Shown piece by piece: positions 1-9,152 of a stretch of 33,291 nt of DNA (positions are counted from its first letter, which is position 1; every line of letters starts with the position of its first letter). Below the pieces are notes generated by a model. It searched no databases, was not told the DNA's origin, and saw only the letters and a program-made list of their open reading frames with translations. Source of the stretch: Zelonia costaricensis (Eukaryota > Euglenozoa > Kinetoplastea > Trypanosomatida > Trypanosomatidae); contig JASAOO010003276.1 in NCBI GenBank assembly GCA_030849075.1, positions 1,301 through 34,591 of the forward strand, written 5' to 3'. Both the position numbers and the translations under genes were made by a program.

Positions 1-58
1 CCCCCCTCTCCCCCCCCAAACTGCCGCTCGCACGCTCTTACACGCGCTCCCCTTGAGA
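1..58 (+). other. Upstream leader of the first gene
   Basis: This short stretch before the first ATG starts with a C/T-rich tract and continues into mixed sequence. It probably contains the end of a trans-splicing pyrimidine tract and a short 5' UTR, but the upstream part is outside the window. A TTG-AGA-ATG reading would extend the frame two codons upstream to 53; I prefer the ATG at 59 because trypanosomatid genes start at ATG. Confidence 0.4.
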
Positions 59-892
59 ATGTCCAAGACCCCCTCCGCTGCAGCCGCCGCCGGTGGCGAA
101 GTGATCGGGCGCGAAGGCGACCCGTCGGTGCGCAAGGCGAACGCCAAGCGCCTGGCTGCCGGCTACACCAAGAAGAAGCGCTTCCTCGAGTGCTGCTACC
201 TCTCCGCCTCGACCTTCCTGTGGTGCAGCAACGTCATCTCGTGCGGCCGGTACTTCGTCTTCGCGTCGGACTCGAACGCGATGCAGCTGATCTGGATGCC
301 GCTCTTCATTGGCGCCGCGATGGCGCTGGCCGATCTCGTCTCCGGCCTCGCCCACTGGGGCCTCGACACGTGGGGCTCGCCCGACACGCCGATCTTCGGC
401 AGCTTCATCCGCAGCTTCCGCGAGCACCACGTCGACCAGGTCGCGATGTGCAAGCACGACTTCATCGAGACCAACGCCGATACGACGCTGCCGCTGCTCC
501 CGGTGCTGGTCCTGCAGTACGCGTGTGTGTGGTCGACGAACCGCAGCGGCAACGGCTACGCGGCCAACCTGCACGCCCGCAATATCGGCCTGCATGTCTT
601 CCTCTGCACCTTCTTCGTGCTGGTCGCCATCACGAACGAGATTCACAAGTGGTCGCACCAGGCGAAGCAGTCGTACGCGGTGCGCACGGCGATGGAGGTG
701 GGCATCCTGCTTTCTCCCATTGCCCACCGCAAGCACCACAAGGACCCCTTCGACCGCAGCTACTGCATCACGACCGGCTGGCTCAACCCCGTGCTCGACT
801 CGACAAACTTCTGGCGCCACCTCGAGTCGCTCGTGACGGGCCTCACGGGGGCCATCCCGCGCGCCAACGACCAGGCCCTCCTCGGAAAGTAA
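59..892 (+). CDS. PEDS1: Plasmanylethanolamine desaturase / Kua (TMEM189-CarF) family membrane protein
   Basis: The 277-residue protein matches the Kua/TMEM189/CarF family, whose members introduce the vinyl-ether double bond that turns plasmanyl- into plasmenyl-ethanolamine (plasmalogen) at the ER membrane. The family's histidine clusters, thought to bind the metal centre, are visible: GLAHWGLDTWG around residues 96-106, REHHVD around 121-126, HKWSHQ around 196-201 and HRKHHKDPF around 223-231. Hydrophobic stretches near residues 45-69, 77-98, 145-160 and 175-193 look like membrane segments. The length fits the stand-alone enzyme; there is no fused ubiquitin-conjugating domain as in the human TMEM189-UBE2V1 read-through. 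The start is the first ATG in frame, and the gene ends with TAA. Family membership is firm; the exact substrate is inferred from the family. Trypanosomatids are known to be rich in ethanolamine plasmalogens, which agrees. Confidence 0.85.
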   Translation: MSKTPSAAAAAGGEVIGREGDPSVRKANAKRLAAGYTKKKRFLECCYLSASTFLWCSNVISCGRYFVFASDSNAMQLIWMPLFIGAAMALADLVSGLAHWGLDTWGSPDTPIFGSFIRSFREHHVDQVAMCKHDFIETNADTTLPLLPVLVLQYACVWSTNRSGNGYAANLHARNIGLHVFLCTFFVLVAITNEIHKWSHQAKQSYAVRTAMEVGILLSPIAHRKHHKDPFDRSYCITTGWLNPVLDSTNFWRHLESLVTGLTGAIPRANDQALLGK

Positions 893-1540
893 ACTTGGCC
901 TCAGCGGTGCGCGACTGTGTGCGTGCGGGGCGGAGAGTGCGTGGCCCGGTGACGCGGTGAAGATGACGTTGCTGCAAGGAGGTGAGCTGGAGACGGCGTG
1001 TTAGAGTCGGAGGTGTGCCCGGTGCGCGGGGGGGTTGCGTGGCGCCAGCGTCGGAGGCGATAGAGAGAGAAGCTTGTAGGGAGGCCGAGATGAAGCCGCT
1101 GCACTCGACCGCGTGTCGTGTAGCAGCGAGTTCAGCTCCTCGCATTGGGCGTCCTCCCACTGGAGGAGGACGAAGAGACGAGTCCACGAGGCGATAGGGA
1201 GTTGGCACGTTGGCGTGGTCCCCTTCCACCACAGGTCCGTGTCATCACTTCTGTCCCCCCCCCCTTTTGCACTCGCGCACGCACACACGTGTGCTTACAC
1301 CGCCGTGGTGCGTTGCCCTCCCTCCCCCTCCCTTCCTTCCCCCACGCACAGTGCAGTGCACCATCTTGTACCACGTCTTTGTGTGGTGTCGTACTGTTCG
1401 CGTTCCACCTCGACGTCTGCGCCTGAGCCCCCCCCCCCCCTTCAACGCACAAACATGCGGTGCTCAGGGGTGGCGGCGACGACGTTGATGATGATGATGA
1501 TGTCTTGATGTGTTGATGTTCCCAACCGGGTGTGTGCGTA

Positions 1541-1557
1541 TGTGTGTGTGTGTGTGT
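1541..1557 (+). repeat. (TG)n microsatellite
   Basis: An uninterrupted TG run in the spacer downstream of the desaturase gene, on the coding strand. Confidence 0.85.
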
Positions 1558-1595
1558 TCTTGTGTGCTGTGTGCCGGCGTCCCCCCAGCCCCCGG

Positions 1596-1596
1596 N
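1596..1596. other. Ambiguous base (N)
   Basis: Unresolved base after a C-rich stretch in the first spacer; it marks uncertain assembly. Confidence 0.95.
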
Positions 1597-2277
1597 CCTT
1601 CTCCTCTGCGCGCTCTCACTTTCACGCTTCTTCTGTCTTTGTTCTGTTTCTCATCTTCTCTGTTCTTGTTCGACCGAGATGCGCCCGCCCTCCGTTGCCG
1701 CTCCATCCCCCGCCCCTCCCCCTCCCTTCCCCGTACTACAACAGCCACGAGTCCACCGCCGCTCGTCTCGCTCCCCCCCCCGTTCTCCCGCTCCCTGCCT
1801 CTCCCTCCTCCCCCCCTTCTCCCACACCGCCTGCCCCACACCCTTTGTGTTGCGTGCGGCCCCTCCCCGCTCCCATGGCAACTTGGAGACAGCCACATCA
1901 GTCGCACACGGGAACGCGCGCGACGCGAATAAGAAGGGCTCCCAAGAAACTGCCGCCTGCGTGGCAACGCCGGTGGCAGAGAGGGCCAGCGAGGTGTGGG
2001 CCGGGGTGCGGGTGGGGGTGGGGGAGGGCGGCGGCGGCGGTGGCGGTGCACCTCAAGATGCAAACACACACACACAAAAAGTCAACAACGGATGATGGCA
2101 TCTCGCTTGATCCGCAACTCTCGTGTTTCTCTCTTATCTTCTTGTCGCTCTTGTCTTTCCCCTCTTCCCTGCCTTGAACTCCTCCTTGTATTTGTGTCTT
2201 CTCCTCCTTGTTCTTCCGGCTCGCCGACCGGCTCGACACCCAACGCAGCGAGCCCGTGTCTCTCTCCCCTCACGCCT

Positions 2278-2329
2278 CCCCCCCCCCCCTCNCCGCGGGC
2301 AACGGTTGGGGGGGGGGGGGGGGGGGGGG
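2278..2329. repeat. C12 tract, ambiguous base, then G22 homopolymer
   Basis: Twelve C (2278-2289) are followed by TCN with the unknown base at 2292, a short mixed stretch, and then 22 consecutive G (2308-2329). The C and G runs could pair as a hairpin, and the G run could form a G-quadruplex. Tract lengths next to an N should be treated as unreliable. Confidence 0.7.
2292..2292. other. Ambiguous base (N)
   Basis: Unresolved base between a C12 run and a G22 run; the local length is probably not reliable. Confidence 0.95.
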
Positions 2330-3020
2330 AAGTGGTGTGCTCCTCTGTGCATGTGCGCATGTCTGCCTGTATCTGTGTTTGTGTGTGTGTAAGTATTGAG
2401 GCGTGCACGTGTGGGCATGGGTGTAGCTGCACGTGTATGCGGTGACGTGGTCAACCTGTTTCTGCCTGTGTGTGTGTGTGTGTGTGTTCTATGTTTGAGA
2501 GAGGCAGAGACGCAGTACCGCGGCGAAGTGCGAGGAGGTGGGCGCAGCGCTGCCGCCTCCCCGCACCTCACGGCGGACGCACGTGGCGTCGGCGACGCCG
2601 TCAAAACTGAACCGAAATGAAGAAGCAAAAAAGGGAAGCGCCCGGCCACGCGGCACCAGCGACCTGGTCAAGCGCGTCTCGCCAGATCGGGGAACGCACT
2701 GGAGCAGTGGCGCAAGCTGGTGCGGCGAGCGGGTGGCGAGGGAGGACTGGTCTCGTGAGGGTTTGGAGGGGGGTCTAAGGCTGGCGAAACACGAACGGGG
2801 GCTGCTCCGTTCACGCGTGCGTGACATGGCCGCGTGGCAGCGTCTCGTGTGCCTCTTCCACCCTCGCGACACCACGAGCCACGTCAAGAGCGCGGCCCCG
2901 CGCACCCCCGCCTTACCCGTCTCGTGTGCCTCCTCGTCGCCGTCACAGCGCGGACGCGTCCTCTTGTGCCTTCTTCTCCTGCGGCACCCTGCCCCCGCAT
3001 TGCCCACCTCGGTGTGAACA

Positions 3021-3055
3021 TCCTTGTCTCCCCATTCCCTCGCGCGCACTCCCAG
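3021..3055 (+). promoter_or_regulatory. Predicted spliced-leader acceptor for the gene at 3128
   Basis: A C/T-rich tract (3021-3040) is followed by the first clear AG at 3054-3055, 73 bases before the ATG. This is the usual layout of a trans-splicing acceptor in trypanosomatids. The position is predicted from sequence only. Confidence 0.45.
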
Positions 3056-3127
3056 CAACACACCCGCTCATACACGTCCAGCAACGGACACCCGCGCACA
3101 CAGACATAGACACGTGCGTGTGCACCC

Positions 3128-3844
3128 ATGAAGGCCCTCTTGCAGGTGGGGCCGGCGCAGTTCATCATCGAGGGCGCCAGCTTCCACCTCCTCTGCGAGG
3201 ACATCCAGCTGACCCTCGCGGCGCTGGTGGAGCTGCAGGAGTCGACCATGTCGCTGACTCTGCACGTGGAGGCGCTCGAGGCGTGCCTGGCCGACGACGC
3301 CGAGCTGCTGACGGCGGCCGGCATCGCACTGCCCAAGCCGCTGCCCGGGGACGACGACGGGGACGACGAGAAATCGAGCACGGCCGGCCACTACCGCGCC
3401 CTCCACCGCCTCCGCGCAGCGCGGCAGACCCCACTGCGACACCAGCAACACCCGGAGCGCTCCCCCACGCCAACTGCCCCCTCCTACCCACTCGCCCGTC
3501 ACGTGACCCCCACCGCGGGGCAGCGGACGTCGGAGCCGCGCCACGGTCCGCTGTTCATCTTCTCAGCCGAGTCCTTCGACGCCGCGGAGGCGCACCTGCA
3601 GCGGCTGCACACCCGCATGCTGGAGCAGCGCCTGCTGTTGGACGAGGTGGAGCTGATGGCGCTGCGCACGTACGGCGACGCGCTTGCGTGGTCGGTACCC
3701 GCGCGGGTGCTGCCGCTGCCGATCGTGCAGCTCGACCCGTACCTCTCCACCTCCGCGGATGTGCTCTCCGAGTACGACGCGGAGGGGCACCGGCGGCGCT
3801 TCTCCGCCACACTGACAGGCGCGTCGTCCGACCTGTGCAGCTGA
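3128..3844 (+). CDS. Conserved-looking hypothetical protein, 238 aa
   Basis: I do not recognise a family. The first 70 or so residues are smooth, hydrophobic-patterned and probably helical (with CEDIQLTLAALVELQEST in the middle). A low-complexity, acidic then Pro/His/Arg-rich linker follows at roughly residues 75-140, with an Asp cluster GDDDGDDE. A second ordered part (about 143-225) contains a predicted helical stretch, AEAHLQRLHTRMLEQRLLL, that could form a short coiled coil. No signal peptide or membrane segment is visible. Codon use with strong G/C third positions and a closed ATG-to-TGA frame support a real gene. It sits between two long spacers and has a predicted acceptor site 73 bases upstream. 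Function unknown. Confidence 0.7.
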   Translation: MKALLQVGPAQFIIEGASFHLLCEDIQLTLAALVELQESTMSLTLHVEALEACLADDAELLTAAGIALPKPLPGDDDGDDEKSSTAGHYRALHRLRAARQTPLRHQQHPERSPTPTAPSYPLARHVTPTAGQRTSEPRHGPLFIFSAESFDAAEAHLQRLHTRMLEQRLLLDEVELMALRTYGDALAWSVPARVLPLPIVQLDPYLSTSADVLSEYDAEGHRRRFSATLTGASSDLCS

Positions 3845-3863
3845 AGACGCATCAACTCGGTAT

Positions 3864-3903
3864 GGTGTGTGTGTCTGTGTCTGTGTCTGTGTGTGTGTGC
3901 GTG
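3864..3903 (+). repeat. (TG)n microsatellite with TC interruptions
   Basis: TG-rich run starting 20 bases downstream of the stop at 3844, on the coding strand, probably in the 3' UTR. Confidence 0.85.
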
Positions 3904-4551
3904 CCTCTTGCTCTGCGGCAAGAGCTCCGCTCGACTCGGGCCGCCTACGGTACGCGCAGCAAGGTGAAGAGGGGGGGAAGGTGGGGAGTGGCGAGTAGGG
4001 AGGCCAGCACCCCAGCCCGCTCACACACGCGGTGTGGCGTACCTGTGCCGACATCCGCTCCACCCCTTCGCTCCCCCCCCCCCCTCCTCCCTTCACGCAC
4101 GCACACATCTCACTCAACTATCGCACCATGCACGCGTGTATGCATGTCGCACTGCTAGCTGTACCGCTGCACTTCTTCTCGTTGTCTATTCGTGTTGTGG
4201 TGGTTCTTCTTTCGCTTCTGCTCGCGCCGCCACTCTCCCTCCCTCTCCACTCCCTTTCTCCATCTTCGACGCAGATGTTCACCTCTGCAAGGCAGCTGAT
4301 GCCTTGTTCAAGCATCACACGTATACGCACACGCACCCGCGAAAGCCTATTTCCGGCTTGCCCAGTGAACGAGAAGACACGTCGCCGCCGCCGCGTAGGC
4401 CAGGTGGTGCTGCTGCGTAGCTTGACCCCTCCCCCCTCCCCCGGACCTGTAGAGCTGCGCTGCAGCCGTGGTGTGAGCCCCGCCACCCCCCCCCCCGCTG
4501 CACGTACCTCACCTATCACGATCACTTCCTTCCCGCCGCCCCCCCCGCTCG

Positions 4552-4614
4552 CACTTCTTTCCCTCTTCCCTCGCCTTCTCTTGTCTCCACGCCCCCACCC
4601 CCTTCCCGACGCAG
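4552..4614 (+). promoter_or_regulatory. Predicted spliced-leader acceptor for the gene at 4939
   Basis: This is a long T/C-rich tract, among the more T-containing ones of this spacer, ending in GCAG with AG at 4613-4614. The resulting 5' UTR would be about 324 bases. The second C-rich tract directly before the ATG (about 4885-4933) has no AG between it and the start, so it cannot serve this gene's ATG. Confidence 0.4.
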
Positions 4615-4938
4615 TGCCCGCACACCCACGCGTTCGCACTCCCGCACCTCCACACAAGCGCAAACGCACGCACCCACGTGAGGCCGGCGGTGCGCAACCG
4701 AGAAGAGAGCAGCGGCAGCAGCGCACGTGTGCCTATCGAGGTGTGCAAGGCTGCGTGTGCCGGCCTGTCTGTGATTCCCCTCCCGGCTCTCCGCGCTACC
4801 CAGCGCGTGAGCAGCGGTGTCGACAGCGCCACCAAGACTCGCCACACACCCGCGCTACGATAACCGAGGAGGGGCCAAAGTGCGCCCCATCCCACCCCAT
4901 CCCCCCTCCCCCTCCCCCATCCCACCCACCCCATACTC

Positions 4939-7900
4939 ATGGCTGAGGCTTCGCAGCCCGTGCAGGTGGTGTGCGGCCCGTACACCGCCATTGTCGAAGA
5001 GTACATCGTCTTCATCAAGGCGCAGCAACTCGCGACGCAGGTGCTGCCCACCGGGAGCGTCGCTGTGCGGGTGAGTCAAGGCCACCGCGCCGTGACGCCG
5101 ACGCGCACGCGGCACAGCGCGGAGGAGGCGGACGAGTACGGCGACGCCGTCGATGCGCCGACGCGTCTCGCACCGCTTGCGCTGCCTGTGGCGCTGCTGC
5201 GGCTGTGGCTGCAGCACGCGGAGGCCGCCGAGGACGGCGACGAGGAGCAGGAGCATGGGGACAGCGGCGGCGGTGAGCCGTACGCGGGTCCCTCGCTCGA
5301 CTCCCACGCAGCGTGGGTGGCTGTGCAACCCGCGCTGGAGTACGCCTCCGCGACGTACGGCGCCGTGCACGCCGTCAACTGGCTGCAGTGGGAGGAGACG
5401 CGAGCGCTACACGACGCCGAGCAGCGCCAGCAGCGGCGTGCCGGGCGAAGCAGCGGCGGCGGGTCGTCGTGCATGCTCGTGCGGGTCGTGCTGTTGTGGC
5501 TGCACCAGGGCTGCATGCACCGCATCACGCCGCAGCAGCTGCTGGACGTGGAGGCGAGGGCGCGGGCAGCGGCGGCAAAGGCGGCCGCAGCACGTGCGCA
5601 CCGTGCAGCCACCCTCGCCGCCGCACCGCCCCCGCCGACCCCACCTGCGGTTCGCCCCCCCACCCCCACTTCATCCCTCTTCACGGTGCACATGGCGCTC
5701 GAGTACCCGCCGGGGTCCCTGTGGCCGCAGCGCGTCCCGGTCCCCATCGTGGAGCCGCTGCTGACGCGGCAGGAGCTCGTCGAGCTCGTCCGTGCGACAG
5801 CGAACATCCGACGGCACCACCCGTTGCGTGTCGCGTACCGCGTGTGGCCTCAAGCCACGCCGCCCTCCTCCGCCCCGCCCTCCGTGTCAGGCCGCCGCCC
5901 CCACCCGCACCGTCCAGCCTCCACCGACTCGAGCGCAACGTCCGCGTCGCACGCGCGGGTGACGGCGGCGCCGACCACCGGCGGGCCCCCGCTGCGTCCG
6001 CTGGAGAGCGACGCCGCCATGGCCAACTTCATCCGCGACGTGCTCGCGTTTGGAGCAGCCGCCGTGCAGATCGTCGCGGTGCGCAGCGGCCGGGCGCCGG
6101 TCGAGGCCTCCGCCGGCGTGGTGCGGCGCTACGACGCGTGTGGCCCCGTGCCCGCCGTAAACGAGCGCGTGGCCAGCAGCATCAGCGTCGTCAGCAGCCA
6201 CAGCGGCGGCGGGAGTCCGCGGAACGGGCCTCCCCGTGCGCAGCGGCCTCCACCCGCACCGGTCGTGCACGCCACGCGCGCCGGCGCAGCGATGCACCGC
6301 AACGGCGATGATAGCGACTTGTACGAGGTGGCCGGCGATGCGCTGATCGTGGCCACCGCCTCGTCCACCGCGGCATCGGCCGAGGCGGCACACGACTCGT
6401 ACACCGTCGAGCCACTGCCCATAGAGCGCGACGACGACGAGGACGACGAGGAGGAGGAGGAGGACTTCATCGCCGATGCCGCCCCGGCAGGCGGCGGCGG
6501 GGACGGCAGTGCGGCCTCGACGTACACGGTGGAAACCGAGCGCGTCGGCGATGAAGAGGAGGTGGAGCATGGAGAGGATGAAGCCGGCGGGGCACGCAGC
6601 GAGGAGGCAGCGTACGACCGAGCTGACCATCATGGCGACGCAGCAGCGGCGGCGCTGTCCGCGGTCGATCGCGACGGCGGTGCTGCCGCAAGGCCGGCCT
6701 CGCTGTCACCGCGCAGCACGCACTCGCACACGCACGGGCCGCCCTCCCCCAGCGACGAAGACGAGGCGGACGCTGTCGTGGACGCTGTTCTCGATGCAAT
6801 GGCAGAGGCTGCTGCGGAGGCCGTTGCGGAGCTGGACGCTGACGTCGAGGCCTGCGAGGCCAAGGCGGATGCTAGCGGTGAGGCGGACGTGGAGCTTGAC
6901 CACTGCACGAACGCTGAGGTGAGTGGACATGCGGAGGCGGATCCGGAAGTTCAATATCACTCCGGAGTCGACGCGGAAGTTGAAGCTGACACGAGCGGTG
7001 CAGCAGCTGACGCTGAGGCTGAGCTCGAGGTCGACGGTGGCGCCGAGGCACACGGTGGAACTGACGCTGACTCCGCCGCTGTGGACGCGGCTGCCGACGC
7101 AGGGGTTGACAACTCTTCCGATGCTGAGAGTGAAGGCGGTATCGCCGTTGAAGCCGACGCCCACGCTGAGATGCAGCCCGAGACCGGTGCGGGCGTCGCT
7201 GAGGGGAACACGGAGGCGGACGGGTGTGCGGAGGCCGTGGATGGGAGCGGTGCTGACCACGACGCCGCGGTCGGTGCCTCGGGTGAAGACGGCGATGCGG
7301 ATGCGGGCGCTGTCGCCGAGGCCGCTGAGCTCGACGCTGCGCAGCCAGACGCCATTGCCGGTGAGGTGGAGCGTGACGGTGGCCACAGCGACATGGTGGG
7401 GGTGCAGCTGCTGCTCGAGTCCGATGCCGCGCTGCAGACCCCGTCACAGCAAGGCAGCAGTGTGAGTCCACGCACCCCCGCCGAGGAGAGCGGGCTGCGG
7501 CGCGGGGTCAGCGAGGAGGACGTGTTTGCCGAGACATGGCGCGATGCCGATGACCGCGTCTTGAAGGTAGGGCTGCCCCACACCGCGCCAGCCACGCTGA
7601 CCTGCGCCCGCACCCACGCCCAGGTGCCCCCGGCGGCGGAGGAGCGCGCGCCGCAGCCACCGGCCTCACCGCCGCCGCCGCTCCGCGCGGACCGCAACTT
7701 CGCGCGTCCTACGCCAGTGGAGTGGGAGCAGGAGGACGCGCTAGGCAAGCCGCTGTCGCCGCTGACCAAGGCACCCTCGGCTGCGTACATGGAGAAGCTC
7801 GTGATGCAGGAGCGCTGGAGCGCTCCTGCCGCGTCGGTCCAGCCCGGAGCCGCCGTCGCCACGCCACCCCGCACGCCGCACGCGGCGCAGGCACTGAACG

Positions 7901-8463
7901 GCAGGACGCCCAGCGATGCGGCGCAGCAGAACCAGCAGCAACTGCAGCGCACCACGGCCAGCAGCTGCGCCAGCCTCGCCACCCCAGACCGCGCCTCCAT
8001 GGTGTTCGTGCGCTACGAGGTGGACCCCACCGTCGTGTACGTCTCGGGCCCGGTGACGCCGGCGGTGCTGCAGCAGCTGCAGGAGGTGATCTTCCAGCGC
8101 TGCTGCGCGCACCTCTGCCCCGACCTCGACGCCCCGCGGCCGCGCTTCTACGCCGTGCAGGGGCGCTCCTCGCGGGCAAGTCCCAGCCTCGGCGGGACGC
8201 CGCCCACAAACGGCACCGCCGACGACGACGCCGCGTCCGACCGCGTCTCCGCGCACGACCAGAGCACCTCCGCCGAGGCGGCGACGCCGCTGGACTACAT
8301 GCTGCCGCTGCACCAGTACACCTTCACGAGTGTGGAGGAGGCGGCGCTGGAGCGGTGCATTGCCGAGATCCTCGCCGTCTATCAAGGCCTTGAGCTGCTG
8401 CCACCCAAGGAGGCCGAGGAGTGGCTCCGTGCGACGCCGAATGTGGTGTCGCTGGGACCGTGA
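4939..8463 (+). CDS. Large acidic low-complexity hypothetical protein, 1174 aa
   Basis: I do not recognise a family. The ordered parts appear to be the N-terminal 300 residues, which contain several smooth segments (for example GPYTAIVEEYIVFIKAQQL near residues 14-32 and a short Ala/Arg helix near 200-235), and the last 150 residues, with FVRYEVDPTVVYVSGPV at about 1022-1038 and a predicted terminal helix near 1120-1150. The middle is low complexity: Pro/Ser/Thr linkers, Asp/Glu clusters near residues 495-510, and an unusual tract at about 605-815 made almost entirely of Ala, Glu, Asp, Gly and Val. Two copies of a YTVE motif flank an acidic run (residues about 489 and 530). No signal peptide or membrane segments. 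The start is an ATG, and no earlier in-frame ATG is plausible. It could be a cytoskeletal or scaffold protein, but nothing in the sequence proves this. Confidence 0.75.
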   Translation: MAEASQPVQVVCGPYTAIVEEYIVFIKAQQLATQVLPTGSVAVRVSQGHRAVTPTRTRHSAEEADEYGDAVDAPTRLAPLALPVALLRLWLQHAEAAEDGDEEQEHGDSGGGEPYAGPSLDSHAAWVAVQPALEYASATYGAVHAVNWLQWEETRALHDAEQRQQRRAGRSSGGGSSCMLVRVVLLWLHQGCMHRITPQQLLDVEARARAAAAKAAAARAHRAATLAAAPPPPTPPAVRPPTPTSSLFTVHMALEYPPGSLWPQRVPVPIVEPLLTRQELVELVRATANIRRHHPLRVAYRVWPQATPPSSAPPSVSGRRPHPHRPASTDSSATSASHARVTAAPTTGGPPLRPLESDAAMANFIRDVLAFGAAAVQIVAVRSGRAPVEASAGVVRRYDACGPVPAVNERVASSISVVSSHSGGGSPRNGPPRAQRPPPAPVVHATRAGAAMHRNGDDSDLYEVAGDALIVATASSTAASAEAAHDSYTVEPLPIERDDDEDDEEEEEDFIADAAPAGGGGDGSAASTYTVETERVGDEEEVEHGEDEAGGARSEEAAYDRADHHGDAAAAALSAVDRDGGAAARPASLSPRSTHSHTHGPPSPSDEDEADAVVDAVLDAMAEAAAEAVAELDADVEACEAKADASGEADVELDHCTNAEVSGHAEADPEVQYHSGVDAEVEADTSGAAADAEAELEVDGGAEAHGGTDADSAAVDAAADAGVDNSSDAESEGGIAVEADAHAEMQPETGAGVAEGNTEADGCAEAVDGSGADHDAAVGASGEDGDADAGAVAEAAELDAAQPDAIAGEVERDGGHSDMVGVQLLLESDAALQTPSQQGSSVSPRTPAEESGLRRGVSEEDVFAETWRDADDRVLKVGLPHTAPATLTCARTHAQVPPAAEERAPQPPASPPPPLRADRNFARPTPVEWEQEDALGKPLSPLTKAPSAAYMEKLVMQERWSAPAASVQPGAAVATPPRTPHAAQALNGRTPSDAAQQNQQQLQRTTASSCASLATPDRASMVFVRYEVDPTVVYVSGPVTPAVLQQLQEVIFQRCCAHLCPDLDAPRPRFYAVQGRSSRASPSLGGTPPTNGTADDDAASDRVSAHDQSTSAEAATPLDYMLPLHQYTFTSVEEAALERCIAEILAVYQGLELLPPKEAEEWLRATPNVVSLGP
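6756..7383 (+). repeat. Degenerate Ala/acidic codon-repeat tract inside the 1174-aa gene
   Basis: Codons GCN and GAN alternate in short irregular units, giving protein runs such as AEADPEV, DAEVEADTSG and DAEAELEVDGG. It looks like an ancient expanded repeat that has diverged, because the units share composition rather than exact sequence. Confidence 0.55.
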
Positions 8464-8530
8464 GACGCTGCGGGAAGGGGGTGGGGAGGCGGGCGAGGAA
8501 CGAGACGGCGGGGCTGAGCCCCCCTCCCTC

Positions 8531-8551
8531 CACACACACACACACACACAC
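8531..8551 (+). repeat. (CA)n microsatellite
   Basis: Clean CA dinucleotide run 67 bases after the stop at 8463. It is one of the exceptions to the usual TG-after-stop arrangement seen in this window. Confidence 0.85.
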
Positions 8552-9035
8552 GTGCACACACTCCATACGCTTTCCCTCCTTTCAGCTTCCGCGCCGCTTC
8601 CTCTCCGTCGGCGTGGTCTTCTTGTACCGTCTCAACCCCCTGCGACCCACCCCTGGTCAAACTCGACGGCCCGTCCTCCTCCGCGTGCAAAGCAGTTTTG
8701 ATGCCGCGGCAGCGCGTCGGCATGTCTGCGTGCGTGCCATCACGAAAAAAGCGCCTCTGTGTGCCTCTGTCCATGTGTGCGCGCTGGCGTGCGTGCCAGA
8801 GCACACCCTCACCTTGCTCTTGTACTTCATAGCACCGTGTGTGTGTGTGTGTGCGCGCGCCTGCCCTTCCATCGCCATCGCCATCCCCCCCCCCCCTCCA
8901 CCTCTCCGCCACACACACACACGTGACCCAATGAAGGAGTGCTACACACACACCACACAGCCGCCCACACTTTCTCCGCCCCTTCCCTCCCCCGACAACT
9001 CCGCGACCACTCGCGTCCGCAGTCACTCACTATCG

Positions 9036-9059
9036 CCTCCTACCCCTTCCCCCGCATAG
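9036..9059 (+). promoter_or_regulatory. Predicted spliced-leader acceptor for VPS35
   Basis: A compact C/T tract ends in an AG at 9058-9059, 94 bases before the ATG at 9153. An alternative AG at 9021-9022 follows another C/T tract (about 8970-8993). Confidence 0.45.
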
Positions 9060-9152
9060 ACTTCAGCGCACACGAGTGGACCCTGTGTGCAGACACACAG
9101 ATACACACACGCAGGCGCACGCACGGAGAGCGAGCGAGGGTCGAGCGGCAGC

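Larger units (their letters stand above)
893..3127. other. Large low-complexity spacer with two ambiguous bases
   Basis: I see no credible gene in this 2.2 kb stretch. It holds C/T-rich runs, (TG)n at 1541-1557 and about 2467-2488, (CA)n near 2068-2078, a trinucleotide ATG run near 1487-1500, and a C12 then G22 pair around 2278-2329. Unknown bases occur at 1596 and 2292. The open frames here translate to low-complexity Ser/Pro/Cys/His-rich sequence that merely follows the repeats. It should contain the 3' UTR and polyadenylation site of the desaturase gene and the 5' UTR of the next gene. Confidence 0.6.
3845..4938. other. Intergenic spacer with (TG)n then pyrimidine tracts
   Basis: No gene is visible in these 1.1 kb. 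A TG-rich repeat begins 20 bases after the stop codon, followed by C/T tracts around 4070-4095, 4200-4265, 4430-4445 and 4552-4608, CA-rich sequence around 4620-4680, and another C-rich run right before the next ATG. The open frames here are long but compositionally biased, made of Pro, Ser, Arg and His. Confidence 0.6.
8464..9152. other. Intergenic spacer before VPS35
   Basis: No gene is visible in this 0.7 kb region. It contains (CA)n at 8531-8551, a TG run near 8837-8852, a C-rich tract near 8885-8899, and CA-rich sequence near 8910-8960 and 9095-9120. Confidence 0.6.

Noticed and set aside
2821..4158. 445-codon plus-strand frame over the 238-aa gene
   Set aside because: It runs in a different frame through spacers and translates TG repeats as Val/Cys/Ser; the 3128-3844 frame has better sequence character.
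6957..8000. 347-codon minus-strand frame in the acidic-protein gene
   Set aside because: A Ser/Ala-rich antisense reading of the Asp/Glu/Ala codon tract; no ordered segment.
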